Shown in pieces: positions 54,146 to 62,585 of a DNA stretch of 64,000 nt. The position numbers and the translations under genes were made by a program. A model generated the notes under the pieces. The model saw nothing but the letters and a program-made list of their open reading frames with translations, was not told where the DNA came from and did no database searches. Each line of letters begins with the position of its first letter. Position 1 is the first letter of the stretch. The DNA lies in the NCBI RefSeq assembly GCF_943372915.1, contig NZ_CALSAN010000017.1, positions 1-64,000 of the forward strand. Reading direction: 5' to 3'. This DNA is from Ferrovibrio terrae_A. Lineage in GTDB: Bacteria > Pseudomonadota > Alphaproteobacteria > Ferrovibrionales > Ferrovibrionaceae.

Positions 54146-55969
54146 TCAGGCCGGGGCGGCCACCGGCAGACGCAGATGCACGGCCGTGCCGCCGTCCGTT
54201 GTGGCTTCGCTCTGCAATGTGCCGCCGTGATGGCGGACCAGCTCCTGCATGATGGCCAGGCGCAGGGCCAGGTCGCTGGCCTGATGGGGGGCGCGCTGCT
54301 CGAAACTGTGCAGCGGCCGTGTCTCGCCCGAGATTGCCGGCAAAGCCGCCTGACTGGTCAGGGTGATACGCATCGCCGCATTGTCCGCGGCCGTTGTCAG
54401 GGCCAGGCGGTTGCCCGCCGGCGACAGCCGGATCGATTCCTCCAGCAGGGTGACGAGAATCTGCTGCAGCCGCCGCCGGTCGGCCACGACGCTGCCGCCT
54501 GTCTCGCTCAGCGCCAGCTGGCAATCGGTCTGTTGCAGCACGGGTTGGATCTGTGCGATGGCTGCAGCGATCGCCGTGGCCAGATCCAGGTGTTCCGGCC
54601 GCAGCGCGAAATGCCCGGCCTCGATCTGGGCGATATCGAGCAGGTCGTCGATCAGGGTCAGAAGGTGGCGGCTGCTTTTCAGGATCAGCGCACCGTATTC
54701 CGCTGCCTTGCCGCTGCCGGCCCTGAGCTGCGGCAGCGTCAGGATCTCGGCAAAGCCGATCACGGCATTGAGCGGCGTGCGCAACTCGTGACTGAGATTG
54801 CCGAGAAAGTTCGTCTTCGCCATGCTGGCGCGCTCGGCTTCCGCTTTTGCCTTGATCAGGGCGTTTTCATAACTGCGCTGCCGGGTCACATCGCGCAGCG
54901 TGCCGGCGACGCGGAGGATTTCTCCATCGCGGTCGCGCACCGTCTCGTTGACGGCGAGCAGGATGCGGGGCTCTCCGCCGGGGATGGGAACGCGGAACTC
55001 CACCGTGGTTTGCGCCGAGTCATCGCGTGCAGCCTTGATGCTGTATGCCAGCCTGTCGCGGTCGTCGGGATGGACGCGGTCCAGCAAGGCTTGCGTGCTT
55101 GCCGGGATGGCGCCGGGCGCCAGGCCGATCAGGCGGTAGAACTGGTCCGACCAGAAGGTCGCGTTGCGTTTCGCATCCCAGTCCCAGTTGCCGACATTGC
55201 CGATGCGCTGGGCATTCTGCAGTGAGTCGAGGGTGCGGCGATAATTCTCTTCCGCCACATCGCGTGCGGCCTCCGCCATCTTGCGGGCCTGGTCGACCTC
55301 CTGCAACAGCTCGGCATTGCGCAGCCGCAGGGCGGCCGAGCGCAGTTCCTTGTCATGCGCGTTGTGGCTCCAGATCGAGGTGAAAGTCGCAAAAACCAGG
55401 CCGCAGAAGGCAATCGTCAATGCGCCGGCGCTACCTTCCACCAGACAGCGGATCAGTGGCGGTGCGAGGGTCGTGATCATGAATGTGTAATAGGATGGCA
55501 GATGCACGCTGCGGGTCAGCACGCTCAGTGTGATCAGCCCGCAAAGCGCAAAGCCGAGCGTGATCTGCGATTCGAAATCGTTGGGCACGAAGCTGAACCA
55601 GCCGAGCAGGCCCCAGCCGGCACCGGTGACTGCCGATGCGAGGGCGAAGCGATTGGTCCAGGAACTGGCTGCCGCGAAAGGGTCAGGACGTGCGGCGAAG
55701 CCGCGCCGCAGCTGGTCGAACCACAGCGTGCCGCCAAGGTTGAGCCCGAAGGTGAGCGCCATCTGCCAGATGTGCAGGCTGTTCCAGAAGGCGGCGAACA
55801 GGCCGGCCATGAACAGGAACGCCATGTATCGCGTCGGGCGGCTCAATCGATACAGCCGCTCCGCGATCACGGCCTCGATGAGGGGGCGATCCGCCGGTCT
55901 GGGTGTTGCGTCTGTCTCGTGGATCAACCGTTTGAGCAGGGCTGGGGATACCCCGTCAGGTTTGTTCAT
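54146..55969 (-). CDS. membrane PAS histidine kinase with degenerate ATPase domain
   Basis: A 607-residue protein. Residues about 45-200 hold six or so membrane spans, a short coiled coil follows, then a PAS domain (QRIGNVGNWDWDAKRN to TLRDVTRQ, residues 255-365). The phospho-acceptor domain has H394 in LSHELRTPLNAVIGFAE. The ATPase domain is abnormal: the N-box reads LLEESIRLSPAG with Glu511 where Asn is required, the G1 DxGxG is replaced by SQAAL, and the G2 loop reads SDLALRLAIM. Catalysis is doubtful. It has no neighbouring response regulator. About 160 bases upstream hold no gene. Confidence 0.85.
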   Translation of the reverse strand: MNKPDGVSPALLKRLIHETDATPRPADRPLIEAVIAERLYRLSRPTRYMAFLFMAGLFAAFWNSLHIWQMALTFGLNLGGTLWFDQLRRGFAARPDPFAAASSWTNRFALASAVTGAGWGLLGWFSFVPNDFESQITLGFALCGLITLSVLTRSVHLPSYYTFMITTLAPPLIRCLVEGSAGALTIAFCGLVFATFTSIWSHNAHDKELRSAALRLRNAELLQEVDQARKMAEAARDVAEENYRRTLDSLQNAQRIGNVGNWDWDAKRNATFWSDQFYRLIGLAPGAIPASTQALLDRVHPDDRDRLAYSIKAARDDSAQTTVEFRVPIPGGEPRILLAVNETVRDRDGEILRVAGTLRDVTRQRSYENALIKAKAEAERASMAKTNFLGNLSHELRTPLNAVIGFAEILTLPQLRAGSGKAAEYGALILKSSRHLLTLIDDLLDIAQIEAGHFALRPEHLDLATAIAAAIAQIQPVLQQTDCQLALSETGGSVVADRRRLQQILVTLLEESIRLSPAGNRLALTTAADNAAMRITLTSQAALPAISGETRPLHSFEQRAPHQASDLALRLAIMQELVRHHGGTLQSEATTDGGTAVHLRLPVAAPA

Positions 55970-56132
55970 GCGGCCCTGATGCGGTGGCGAAAGATCAGAG
56001 CAACTTAAACAGCCGCACGCAAAATGCCATGACTAGTTTCGTTCACTGGGTGCGCCATGGGCCGGAAATGGCTGTCTTTTAGCCAGTGAGTTGCTTCTAT
56101 CACCACCGGAGGCTGGTGAAGAGGGCGACTTC

Positions 56133-57392
56133 CTAGCGCCCCACAATTACCGCGGCATTGACGCCGCCGAAGCCAAACGCATTCGACATCGCATAGTCGA
56201 TGGCCTTCGCCTTGGCCTGATGCGGCACCAGATCGATGCCGGCGCAGGCCGGATCGGTCTGATCGAGATTGCGGGTCGGTGGCAGCAGGCCGCTGCGCAC
56301 CGCCAGCAGGGCATAGATCGCCTCCACCGCGCCCGCCGCACCCAGCAGATGCCCGATCGCCGATTTGGTGGACGACATGGCAAGCTGGGCGATGTGGTTG
56401 CCGAACAGGCTTTTCACTGCGGAAATCTCGGCAGCATCGCCGACCGGTGTCGCCGTCGCATGGGCGTTGATGTAGCCGATCTGGTCGGTAGTCAGCCCGG
56501 CCATCTCTAGGGCGATCTGCATGGCGCGTTTGGCGCCGTTGCCATCCTCCGGCGGCGCGGTGATGTGATGCGCATCGCCGCTGGTGCCATAGCCCAGCAC
56601 GCGGCCGAGAATCTGCGCGCCGCGCGCTTTTGCATGCTCCAGCGATTCCAGCACCAGGATGCCGGCGCCTTCGCCCATCACGAAACCGTCGCGATTGGCA
56701 TCGAACGGACGCGAGGCCAGGGCTGGGTCGTCGTTATGCGCCGTCGCCAGCGCACGGGCGGCGGCAAAGCCGGCGATGCTGACGCGGTCGATGCAGGCCT
56801 CGGTGCCGCCGGCCACCATCACATCGGCCTCATGGCTGCGGATCATGCGTGCGGCGTCACCGATCGCCTGGGCACCGGCAGCGCAGGCGGTCACCGGGCA
56901 GCCCAGCGGGCCTTCCAGCCCGTGGCGGATCGAGACATGGCCGGCGGCCAGGTTGCCGAGGAAGGAGGGGATCACGAAGGGCGAAAGCTTGCGCGGCCCG
57001 GCGCGCTCCACCGTGCGGGTGGCCTCGGCAATCGCCGGGAAGCCGCCGATGCCGGTGGCGATGATGCAGCCAGCACGCGTGCGCGCGGCGGCATCGGCCA
57101 GGGTCAGGCCGGCCTGTTTCATCGCCTCGCCCGCCGCAGTCAGCGCGAACTGGATGAAGCGGTCCATCTTGCGGCGGTCTTTCGCCGGCGCCGCGCTGTC
57201 GGGATCGAAGCCCTGCGCATCATCCTGGATATCCGGCACGATGCCGGCCACTTTGGCCGGCAGGTCAGACGTATCGAAGCCGGTGATGCGGCGCAGGCCG
57301 GACAGGCCCGCGGTCAGCCGTTGCCAGTTGGTTTCGACGCCGACGCCCAGCGGCGTGACCAGTCCCAGTCCGGTGATGACGACTTCGCGCAT
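56133..57392 (-). CDS. beta-ketoacyl-ACP synthase II (FabF-type)
   Basis: A 419-residue KAS enzyme that condenses malonyl-ACP with acyl-ACP. The nucleophile is C170 in CPVTACAAGAQAIGDA; the two His are in NAHATATPVGDAAE and STKSAIGHLLGAAGA, completing the Cys-His-His triad. The start ATG at 57392 begins MREVVITGLGLVTPLGVG. No acpP, fabG or fabD gene is near, so it is not the main fatty-acid cluster copy. It may be an accessory or resistance isozyme, given the divergent MarR gene. Confidence 0.92.
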   Translation of the reverse strand: MREVVITGLGLVTPLGVGVETNWQRLTAGLSGLRRITGFDTSDLPAKVAGIVPDIQDDAQGFDPDSAAPAKDRRKMDRFIQFALTAAGEAMKQAGLTLADAAARTRAGCIIATGIGGFPAIAEATRTVERAGPRKLSPFVIPSFLGNLAAGHVSIRHGLEGPLGCPVTACAAGAQAIGDAARMIRSHEADVMVAGGTEACIDRVSIAGFAAARALATAHNDDPALASRPFDANRDGFVMGEGAGILVLESLEHAKARGAQILGRVLGYGTSGDAHHITAPPEDGNGAKRAMQIALEMAGLTTDQIGYINAHATATPVGDAAEISAVKSLFGNHIAQLAMSSTKSAIGHLLGAAGAVEAIYALLAVRSGLLPPTRNLDQTDPACAGIDLVPHQAKAKAIDYAMSNAFGFGGVNAAVIVGR

Positions 57393-57432
57393 GGCGGTTC
57401 TCCCCAAGAGGAATAAAGTGGCAGATAATAGA

Positions 57433-57442
57433 TGTATATACA
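57433..57442. promoter_or_regulatory. candidate MarR operator
   Basis: TGTATATACA, a perfect 10-base palindrome in the AT-rich 120-base gap between the divergent fabF-type and marR genes. MarR proteins usually bind such short palindromes near their own promoters. Further AT-rich -10-like tracts surround it. Confidence 0.4.
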
Positions 57443-57513
57443 GATATTGCAGCTACAGATAAGATGGCGCTGCCCAATTTGCAAGGGCAGGCGAAGCCGG
57501 CTATCTAGAGAGG

Positions 57514-57987
57514 ATGGCCCGCAAAACCGATTCTGTGCTGGAGTCCGCGGCTTTCCGCCAGTTGATGGAGGAGGGCTGCACGGTTTTGCGCCTGCATGCG
57601 GCCACCCGGCTCAGCATGCAGGCCTATAACGCTTTCATGGCAGAGGTCGATCTCACCATGCCGCAATTCGCCACGCTGGCCTCGCTCTATCAGGAAGACG
57701 GTCTCTCCATGGCGGCGCTGGCGCAACTGATCGGCGTCGATGCCACCACGCTGACCCGCAATCTGCGTCTGCTGGAACGGCGCGGCCTGGTGCTGCAGGA
57801 TACGGCCGCCGATGATCGCCGCCGCCGTGTGGTGCGGCTGACGCCGGAAGGCCGCAGGCTTTTCCTCCGTGCAGTTCCGCTGTGGCAAAAGGCACAGGCG
57901 GCGCTGAAGAAACGTCTCGGTGTCACGCTGACCGAGGCTTTGCATAAACAGCTGACGCAGGTGGTCGAAAAACTGCGCGGCTCATAA
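57514..57987 (+). CDS. MarR family transcriptional regulator
   Basis: A 157-residue winged-helix regulator. The recognition helix region is LSMAALAQLIGVDATTLTRNLRLLERRGLV, and the wing is TAADDRRRRVVRLTPEGRRLF. Flanking helices form the dimer interface. It is divergent from a FabF-type synthase and followed 17 bases later by DUF3237, so it plausibly controls both in response to a small lipophilic or phenolic ligand. Confidence 0.94.
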   Translation: MARKTDSVLESAAFRQLMEEGCTVLRLHAATRLSMQAYNAFMAEVDLTMPQFATLASLYQEDGLSMAALAQLIGVDATTLTRNLRLLERRGLVLQDTAADDRRRRVVRLTPEGRRLFLRAVPLWQKAQAALKKRLGVTLTEALHKQLTQVVEKLRGS

Positions 57988-58004
57988 AAGAAACTGGAGG
58001 AAAC

Positions 58005-58463
58005 ATGCTGACAGAAGTCTTTTCGCTGGCCGTCGATGTCGGCGTACCGCAGAGCATCGGCAGGGATGCGAGCGGCGAGCGTCGCTGCGTGCCGATCACC
58101 GGTGGCAAGGTCAGCGGGAAGCTTACGGGTATGATTTTGTCCGGCGGTGCAGATTGGCAAACCTTACGACCCGATGGGCTGGCCGATCTCGATGCGCGCT
58201 ACATGCTGAAGCTCGACGCTAATTCTCTAGGCGGGGGCGCGCAGGTGGAAGTGTGGAGCCGCGGCCTGCGCATCGGCCCGGCCGAGGTGATGGCGAAGCT
58301 GGCACGCGGCGAGCGTGTCGATCCATCGGCTTATTACATGCGCACGGCGATGCGGTTCGAGACCGCGGCGCCCGATCTGCAATGGCTGGTGCATCGCTTG
58401 CATGTCGGCCTGGGCGAACGCACGCCCGATCAGGTGCTGCTGAAGGTCTTCGCCGTCGACTAA
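58005..58463 (+). CDS. DUF3237 family protein
   Basis: A 152-residue single-domain protein of the DUF3237 family, a small barrel of unknown function: GERRCVPITGGKVSG, GGADWQTLRPDGLADLDARYML and YYMRTAMRFETAAPDLQWL are typical. The start is fixed by a strong GGAGGAAAC site. It is co-transcribed with marR. Its stop overlaps the stop of the convergent membrane PAS gene by 4 bases. Confidence 0.88.
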   Translation: MLTEVFSLAVDVGVPQSIGRDASGERRCVPITGGKVSGKLTGMILSGGADWQTLRPDGLADLDARYMLKLDANSLGGGAQVEVWSRGLRIGPAEVMAKLARGERVDPSAYYMRTAMRFETAAPDLQWLVHRLHVGLGERTPDQVLLKVFAVD

Positions 58464-59545
58464 TCCGGTTCGTGGCGCAGCAGGCCGCGAATCCAGGCAA
58501 CGCTGCCATCGGCGGCGCGTTCGCTTTCGGCAATCGACTGCAGCCAGCGCGGCTTCGCGGTTTCGCCGGCCACGCGGAAGCTGACGGAATCACGCGCGGC
58601 GCCATGGCGCAGGCGCTGGTAATGGGCGCGCACGATCTCGCGGTCATCGGGATGCACGCAGTCGAGCCAGGCGGCCAGGGCGGCCGGGCAGGATTGCGGT
58701 GCCAGGCCGAGCAGACGGTAGAACTGGTCGCTCCAGGCCACCTCGCCATCGGGTGCCTGCCAGTGCCAGGAACCGGTCTGGGTGATGCGCTGCAGCGTCG
58801 CCATATCGGCCAGCACCATGTGATGGGCGCTTTCCAGTTCGGCATGGCTGGTTTCGGCGGCATGGCGGGCGCGATCGATCTCGCCGATCAGTTCGGCATT
58901 GCGCAGGCGCAGCGCGGCAGACAGGCGTTCACGGCGGTTGTTGACCTGGGCGCAGAAGCATTGCGCCGCCAGCAGGATGGTGCCGAAGAAGGCCATGCCC
59001 ACGGTGCTCGGCTCGCCGAACAGGAAGCCGCGCGCGAAGAACGGCACCGAGATGCCGATGATGAAGGCGTAGAAGGACGGCAGATGCATCGCCCGGGTGT
59101 TAAGGCTGCTGGTGGTCAGGCCGGCCCAGGCCACGCAGAGCAGCGCCTGCAGCGCAAAGTCGCCGGGCGGATAGCCGAACCAGCCGACCAGGCCCCAGCT
59201 TAAACCGGTGGCGCCGCAGCCGATGGCAAAACGCATGCCCCAGTCGGTGGTGGTGTCGTAGCCGCCGCTTTCGGTATAGGCGTCGCGCAGGCGGTCGAGA
59301 TACAGCGTGCCAGCGGCATAGAGCAGGCCGATGCCGGCAATATGCCACCAGGTCAGATAATCCTGGTAGATCACGAAGGCGCCGAACAGCATCGGGATCG
59401 GCACATAGCGGGTGGCAAAGCTGCTCTGGTACAGCCGCTCGATCAGCATGGAATCGATTTTCGGATCGCGGCTGTCGAGCAGCGATTCGTCGTCCTCACT
59501 CAGCCGCTGCAGCAATGCAGCAGATGCGGTTTGCTGATCCTTCAC
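58460..59545 (-). CDS. membrane PAS protein without output domain
   Basis: About 361 residues. It has the same plan as the first two-thirds of the kinase at 54146: an N-terminal charged region, about six spans (PMLFGAFVIYQDYLTWWHIAG, FAIGCGATGLSWGLVGWFG), LSAALRLRNAELIGEIDRAR, and a PAS domain (ITQTGSWHWQAPDGEVAWS to AWIRGLLRHEPD). Then it simply stops, with no kinase, GGDEF or EAL domain. GTG 59545 with GGGGA upstream is my start; ATG 59605 would add 20 residues. Either truncated or a binding partner of another sensor. Confidence 0.78.
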   Translation of the reverse strand: MKDQQTASAALLQRLSEDDESLLDSRDPKIDSMLIERLYQSSFATRYVPIPMLFGAFVIYQDYLTWWHIAGIGLLYAAGTLYLDRLRDAYTESGGYDTTTDWGMRFAIGCGATGLSWGLVGWFGYPPGDFALQALLCVAWAGLTTSSLNTRAMHLPSFYAFIIGISVPFFARGFLFGEPSTVGMAFFGTILLAAQCFCAQVNNRRERLSAALRLRNAELIGEIDRARHAAETSHAELESAHHMVLADMATLQRITQTGSWHWQAPDGEVAWSDQFYRLLGLAPQSCPAALAAWLDCVHPDDREIVRAHYQRLRHGAARDSVSFRVAGETAKPRWLQSIAESERAADGSVAWIRGLLRHEPD

Positions 59546-59689
59546 GCCCTGTCCCCAGTTGCCGGCTTCCGACCCAAGCGGCACTGCGCAGGGTATCACC
59601 CGCATGGCGAATCAGGCCAGCACGAAGCCGCGCAACGCGTGGGATTTTGATGTGGAAAACGCCGGGCGGAAGACTCGCGAAACGGGTGG

Positions 59690-60943
59690 TCAGCCCAGTT
59701 CTGCGCGCAGCTTCTGGCGCAGAATGTCGATCGGCTTGAGCTGGCCCTCGACCTCGATATGCCAGAAGGTCCAGCCGTTGCAGGCGCTCGCCCCCATCAC
59801 ATGGGCGCCCATCTTGTGGATCGAGCCGCTGGCATCGCGGGTGGCAAGGCTGCCATCGGCGCGAACCTTGGCGGAAAACCGCCGCGACTGATCGAACAGC
59901 ACGGTGCCGGGCTGCAGCAGGCCGCGTTCGACCACCCAGCCGAAGGGGATGCGCGGTTCGTCTTTCTTCGAACGCATGGTCTCGACATCGTCATGCGCGG
60001 CCGGCTGCACGGTAGCGATGCGGCGCTCGGCGGCCTTGGCATAGGTAGTTTCGCGTTCGATACCGATGAAGCGACGGCCGAGCCGCTTGGCCACGGCGCC
60101 GGTGGTGCCAGAGCCGAAGAAAGGATCGAGGATCACATCGCCCGGCTTGGTGGAGGCGATGATCACGCGATGCAGCAGGGCTTCGGGCTTTTGCGTCGGA
60201 TGTGTCTTGGCCCCAGAGTCGCCGCGCAGGCGTTCGCCGCCCGAGCAGATCGGGATCAGCCAGTCGGAGCGCATCTGCAGGTCTTCGTTCAGCGCCTTCA
60301 TGGCGTCGTAGTTGAAGGTGTAGCCGCGCGCATTCTGGTCCTTGCTGCACCAGATCAGCGTCTCATGCGCATTGGTGAAGCGCTTGCCGCGGAAATTCGG
60401 CATCGGGTTGGTCTTGCGCCACACCACGTCGTTCAACATCCAGAAGCCGAGATCCTGCAGCTGGGCGCCAAGGCGGAAGATGTTGTGGTAGCTGCCGATC
60501 ACCCAGATGGTGCCATTGGGCTTGAGCAGGCGCTGCGCCGCCTTCAGCCAGGCCTGCGAGAATTTGTCGTATTCGGCAAAAGAAGCGAACTTGTCCCAGT
60601 CGTCATCGACCGCATCCACCACGCTGTCATTCGGCCGGCGCAGTTCGCCGGTGAGCTGCAGGTTGTAGGGCGGGTCGGCGAAAATGCAGTCGATCGATTC
60701 CGCCGGCAGGGCATTCATCTGGGCGATGCATTCGCCGAGCAGGATCCTGTCCAGCGGCAGGTCGGGATGCGGTACGGCCTGTGCCAGTTCGGCGCGGGCA
60801 GGCTTGGCCATGAGAGGCTTGGCACGCGTGGCGGTTGCGGTGCGGCTCGCATCCGGGCTGGTGCCGACCAGGCTGAGATGGCCTTTACGCAGCCCCGGTT
60901 TGTTGCGGGACTTGCTGGTCGGATCAATAAACGTCGGCGCCAT
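59690..60943 (-). CDS. ccrM: CcrM-type GANTC adenine DNA methyltransferase
   Basis: A 417-residue cell-cycle-linked methyltransferase. Motif IV is FADPPYNLQL (DPPYNL at 90-95), and the SAM-binding motif I is DPFFGSGTTGAVAKRLG (276-282 core), the beta-class order. The C-terminal ~80 residues (VVERGLLQPGTVLFDQ to GAHVMGASACNGWTFWHIE) form the DNA-recognition extension that is specific to CcrM. About 60 extra Lys/Arg/Thr-rich residues precede the conserved LDRILLGECIAQMNAL. AGGGGAT before ATG 60943 supports the long form. Confidence 0.95.
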   Translation of the reverse strand: MAPTFIDPTSKSRNKPGLRKGHLSLVGTSPDASRTATATRAKPLMAKPARAELAQAVPHPDLPLDRILLGECIAQMNALPAESIDCIFADPPYNLQLTGELRRPNDSVVDAVDDDWDKFASFAEYDKFSQAWLKAAQRLLKPNGTIWVIGSYHNIFRLGAQLQDLGFWMLNDVVWRKTNPMPNFRGKRFTNAHETLIWCSKDQNARGYTFNYDAMKALNEDLQMRSDWLIPICSGGERLRGDSGAKTHPTQKPEALLHRVIIASTKPGDVILDPFFGSGTTGAVAKRLGRRFIGIERETTYAKAAERRIATVQPAAHDDVETMRSKKDEPRIPFGWVVERGLLQPGTVLFDQSRRFSAKVRADGSLATRDASGSIHKMGAHVMGASACNGWTFWHIEVEGQLKPIDILRQKLRAELG

Positions 60944-60978
60944 CTGCGGATCATCCCCTAAAAGACCCGCAAGTCATA

Positions 60979-61042
60979 GATTCTATTAGGTTAATCAAAT
61001 CCTTAAATGGTGAATCTTTGTTATCACACCAGATGTAGAGTC
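60979..61042. promoter_or_regulatory. GANTC cluster and TTAA pair upstream of ccrM
   Basis: Three GANTC sites (60979-60983, 61012-61016, 61038-61042) fall within 64 bases upstream of ccrM, and two TTAA boxes lie 8 bases apart (60991-61006). In Caulobacter, ccrM is regulated by CtrA at TTAA-N7-TTAA and by GANTC methylation. The spacing here is one base too long for the CtrA consensus, so only the GANTC cluster is well supported. Confidence 0.45.
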
Positions 61043-61683
61043 AGCTGCTCCCTGATAGGCGCAAAACCTAGTCGGTGGTGTTTTGTGACACCGGCGGTTT
61101 TCAGTCCGGCCTGATGCGCGGCGGTGCCATAACCCTTGTTTCGGTCCCAGCCATAGGCCGGATAGCGCAGGTGCAGTTTGGCCATGGCGCGGTCGCGCAC
61201 CACCTTGGCCACGATCGAGGCGGCGGCGATCGACAGGCTGAGCGCATCGCCGTCCACCACGCCGGTGGCGGGGCAGCAGAGCTGCTTCGGGCAATGCGGG
61301 CCATCGATCAGCGCATGGGCCGGCACAATGCGCAGGGCTGTCACCGCCCGCTGCATCGCCAGCATGGTGGCGTGGAAGATGTTGAGCCGGCCGATCTCGG
61401 CTACCGATGCGGCGCCGATGCCGATATGGGCATGGCCGTCGCGGGCATAGTCGAACAGGCGGGCGAACAGCGCCTCGCGCTCGGCGGCCGTCAGTTTCTT
61501 GGAGTCATCCAGGCCACGGGGCCGCTTGCGCCGATCCAGGATCACGGCGGCCGCCACCACCGGCCCGGCCAGCGGGCCGCGGCCGGCCTCATCGACGCCG
61601 CAGATCAGGCCGTCAGCCAGATCGGCCGCCAGCCTCAGTTCCAGCGCAAAATCCGGCACCGCGCCACTCCCCCCAAATGCCAA
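61024..61683 (-). CDS. rnhB: ribonuclease HII
   Basis: A 219-residue nuclease removing RNA from RNA-DNA hybrids and single ribonucleotides. The metal-binding acidic residues are D31 and E32 in GVDEAGRGPLAGPVVAAAV, the Asp in HALIDGPHCP, and the one in SIVAKVVRDRAM; YPAYGWDRNKGYGTAAH is a family motif. It precedes ccrM on the same strand by 80 bases, a pairing seen in many alphaproteobacteria. Confidence 0.95.
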   Translation of the reverse strand: MAFGGSGAVPDFALELRLAADLADGLICGVDEAGRGPLAGPVVAAAVILDRRKRPRGLDDSKKLTAAEREALFARLFDYARDGHAHIGIGAASVAEIGRLNIFHATMLAMQRAVTALRIVPAHALIDGPHCPKQLCCPATGVVDGDALSLSIAAASIVAKVVRDRAMAKLHLRYPAYGWDRNKGYGTAAHQAGLKTAGVTKHHRLGFAPIREQLTLHLV

Positions 61684-61784
61684 GCTTCTGCCATGAAGCG
61701 TATTATATACTCGCCTGCCTTGCCCGCATCCGGCGCGGTGTGGAAAAGTCTCGGAAAACCCCCCAGAACAACCGGCGGAGCAGC

Positions 61785-62585
61785 ATGCAGTCCCAGATCG
61801 TTGATGCAGATGGCGAAATCCTGACCCGGCGCGAGGGCGCGATTGCCCTGATCGGGATCAACCGCCCGGCCAAGCTGAACGGCTTCACGCCCAAGATGCT
61901 GAAGGAACTGGCCGCTGCCTACACGGCTTTTGAAGCCGATGCCCAGGCCCGCGTCGCCGTGCTCTATGCCGAGGGGCCGCATTTCACCGCCGGCCTGGAT
62001 CTGCCCAAGGTGGCGCCGCTGATGGGCGACAACAACCTGCTGGTCGCGCCCGGCCAGATCGATCCCTGCAACAATGTCGGCCCGTTCCGCAGCAAGCCGG
62101 TGGTCGCTGCCGTGCAGGGCATCACCTATACCATTGGCATCGAGCTGATGCTGGCGGCCGATATGGTGGTGGCAGCCAGCGACTGCCGCTTCAGCCAGCT
62201 GGAAGTGAAGCGCGGCATCATGGCGACCGGCGGCGCCACCATCCGCATGGTCGAACGTGCCGGCTGGGGCAATGCCATGCGTTACCTGCTCACCGGCGAT
62301 GAATTCGATGTCGCCACCGCGCTGCGCTTCGGCTTCGTGCAGGAGGTCACCGCGCCCGGCGACCAGCTGAACGAGGCGATCCGTCTGGCCGAACGCATTG
62401 CCGCCCAGGCGCCGCTGGCGGTCTCGGCCACACTGCGCAACGCCCGCATCGCCGTGGAAACCGGCCCGGCGTCGGCGGTGGCAAATTTCCATCCGACCCA
62501 GAAGGCACTTATGGCCAGCGAGGATGTTAAGGAAGGTGTCGCCAGCTTCGTGGAGCGGCGCGCCGCGCGTTTTAAAGGACAATGA
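61785..62585 (+). CDS. enoyl-CoA hydratase/isomerase family protein
   Basis: A 266-residue crotonase-fold enzyme. The CoA-binding/oxyanion loop is YAEGPHFTAGLDLP, and both catalytic glutamates are conserved with the right 20-residue spacing: E120 in GITYTIGIELMLAAD and E140 in RFSQLEVKRGIMATGG. Hydration of enoyl-CoA is therefore likely, though the specific acyl chain is not known. ATG 61785 has GGAG upstream; the open frame further 5' lies antisense to rnhB. Its stop overlaps the M48 gene start (ATGA). Confidence 0.92.
   Translation: MQSQIVDADGEILTRREGAIALIGINRPAKLNGFTPKMLKELAAAYTAFEADAQARVAVLYAEGPHFTAGLDLPKVAPLMGDNNLLVAPGQIDPCNNVGPFRSKPVVAAVQGITYTIGIELMLAADMVVAASDCRFSQLEVKRGIMATGGATIRMVERAGWGNAMRYLLTGDEFDVATALRFGFVQEVTAPGDQLNEAIRLAERIAAQAPLAVSATLRNARIAVETGPASAVANFHPTQKALMASEDVKEGVASFVERRAARFKGQ

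Noticed and set aside
60991..61006. CtrA binding site upstream of ccrM
   Set aside because: The TTAA boxes are 8 bases apart, not the 7 of the consensus, so I keep it only as a note.
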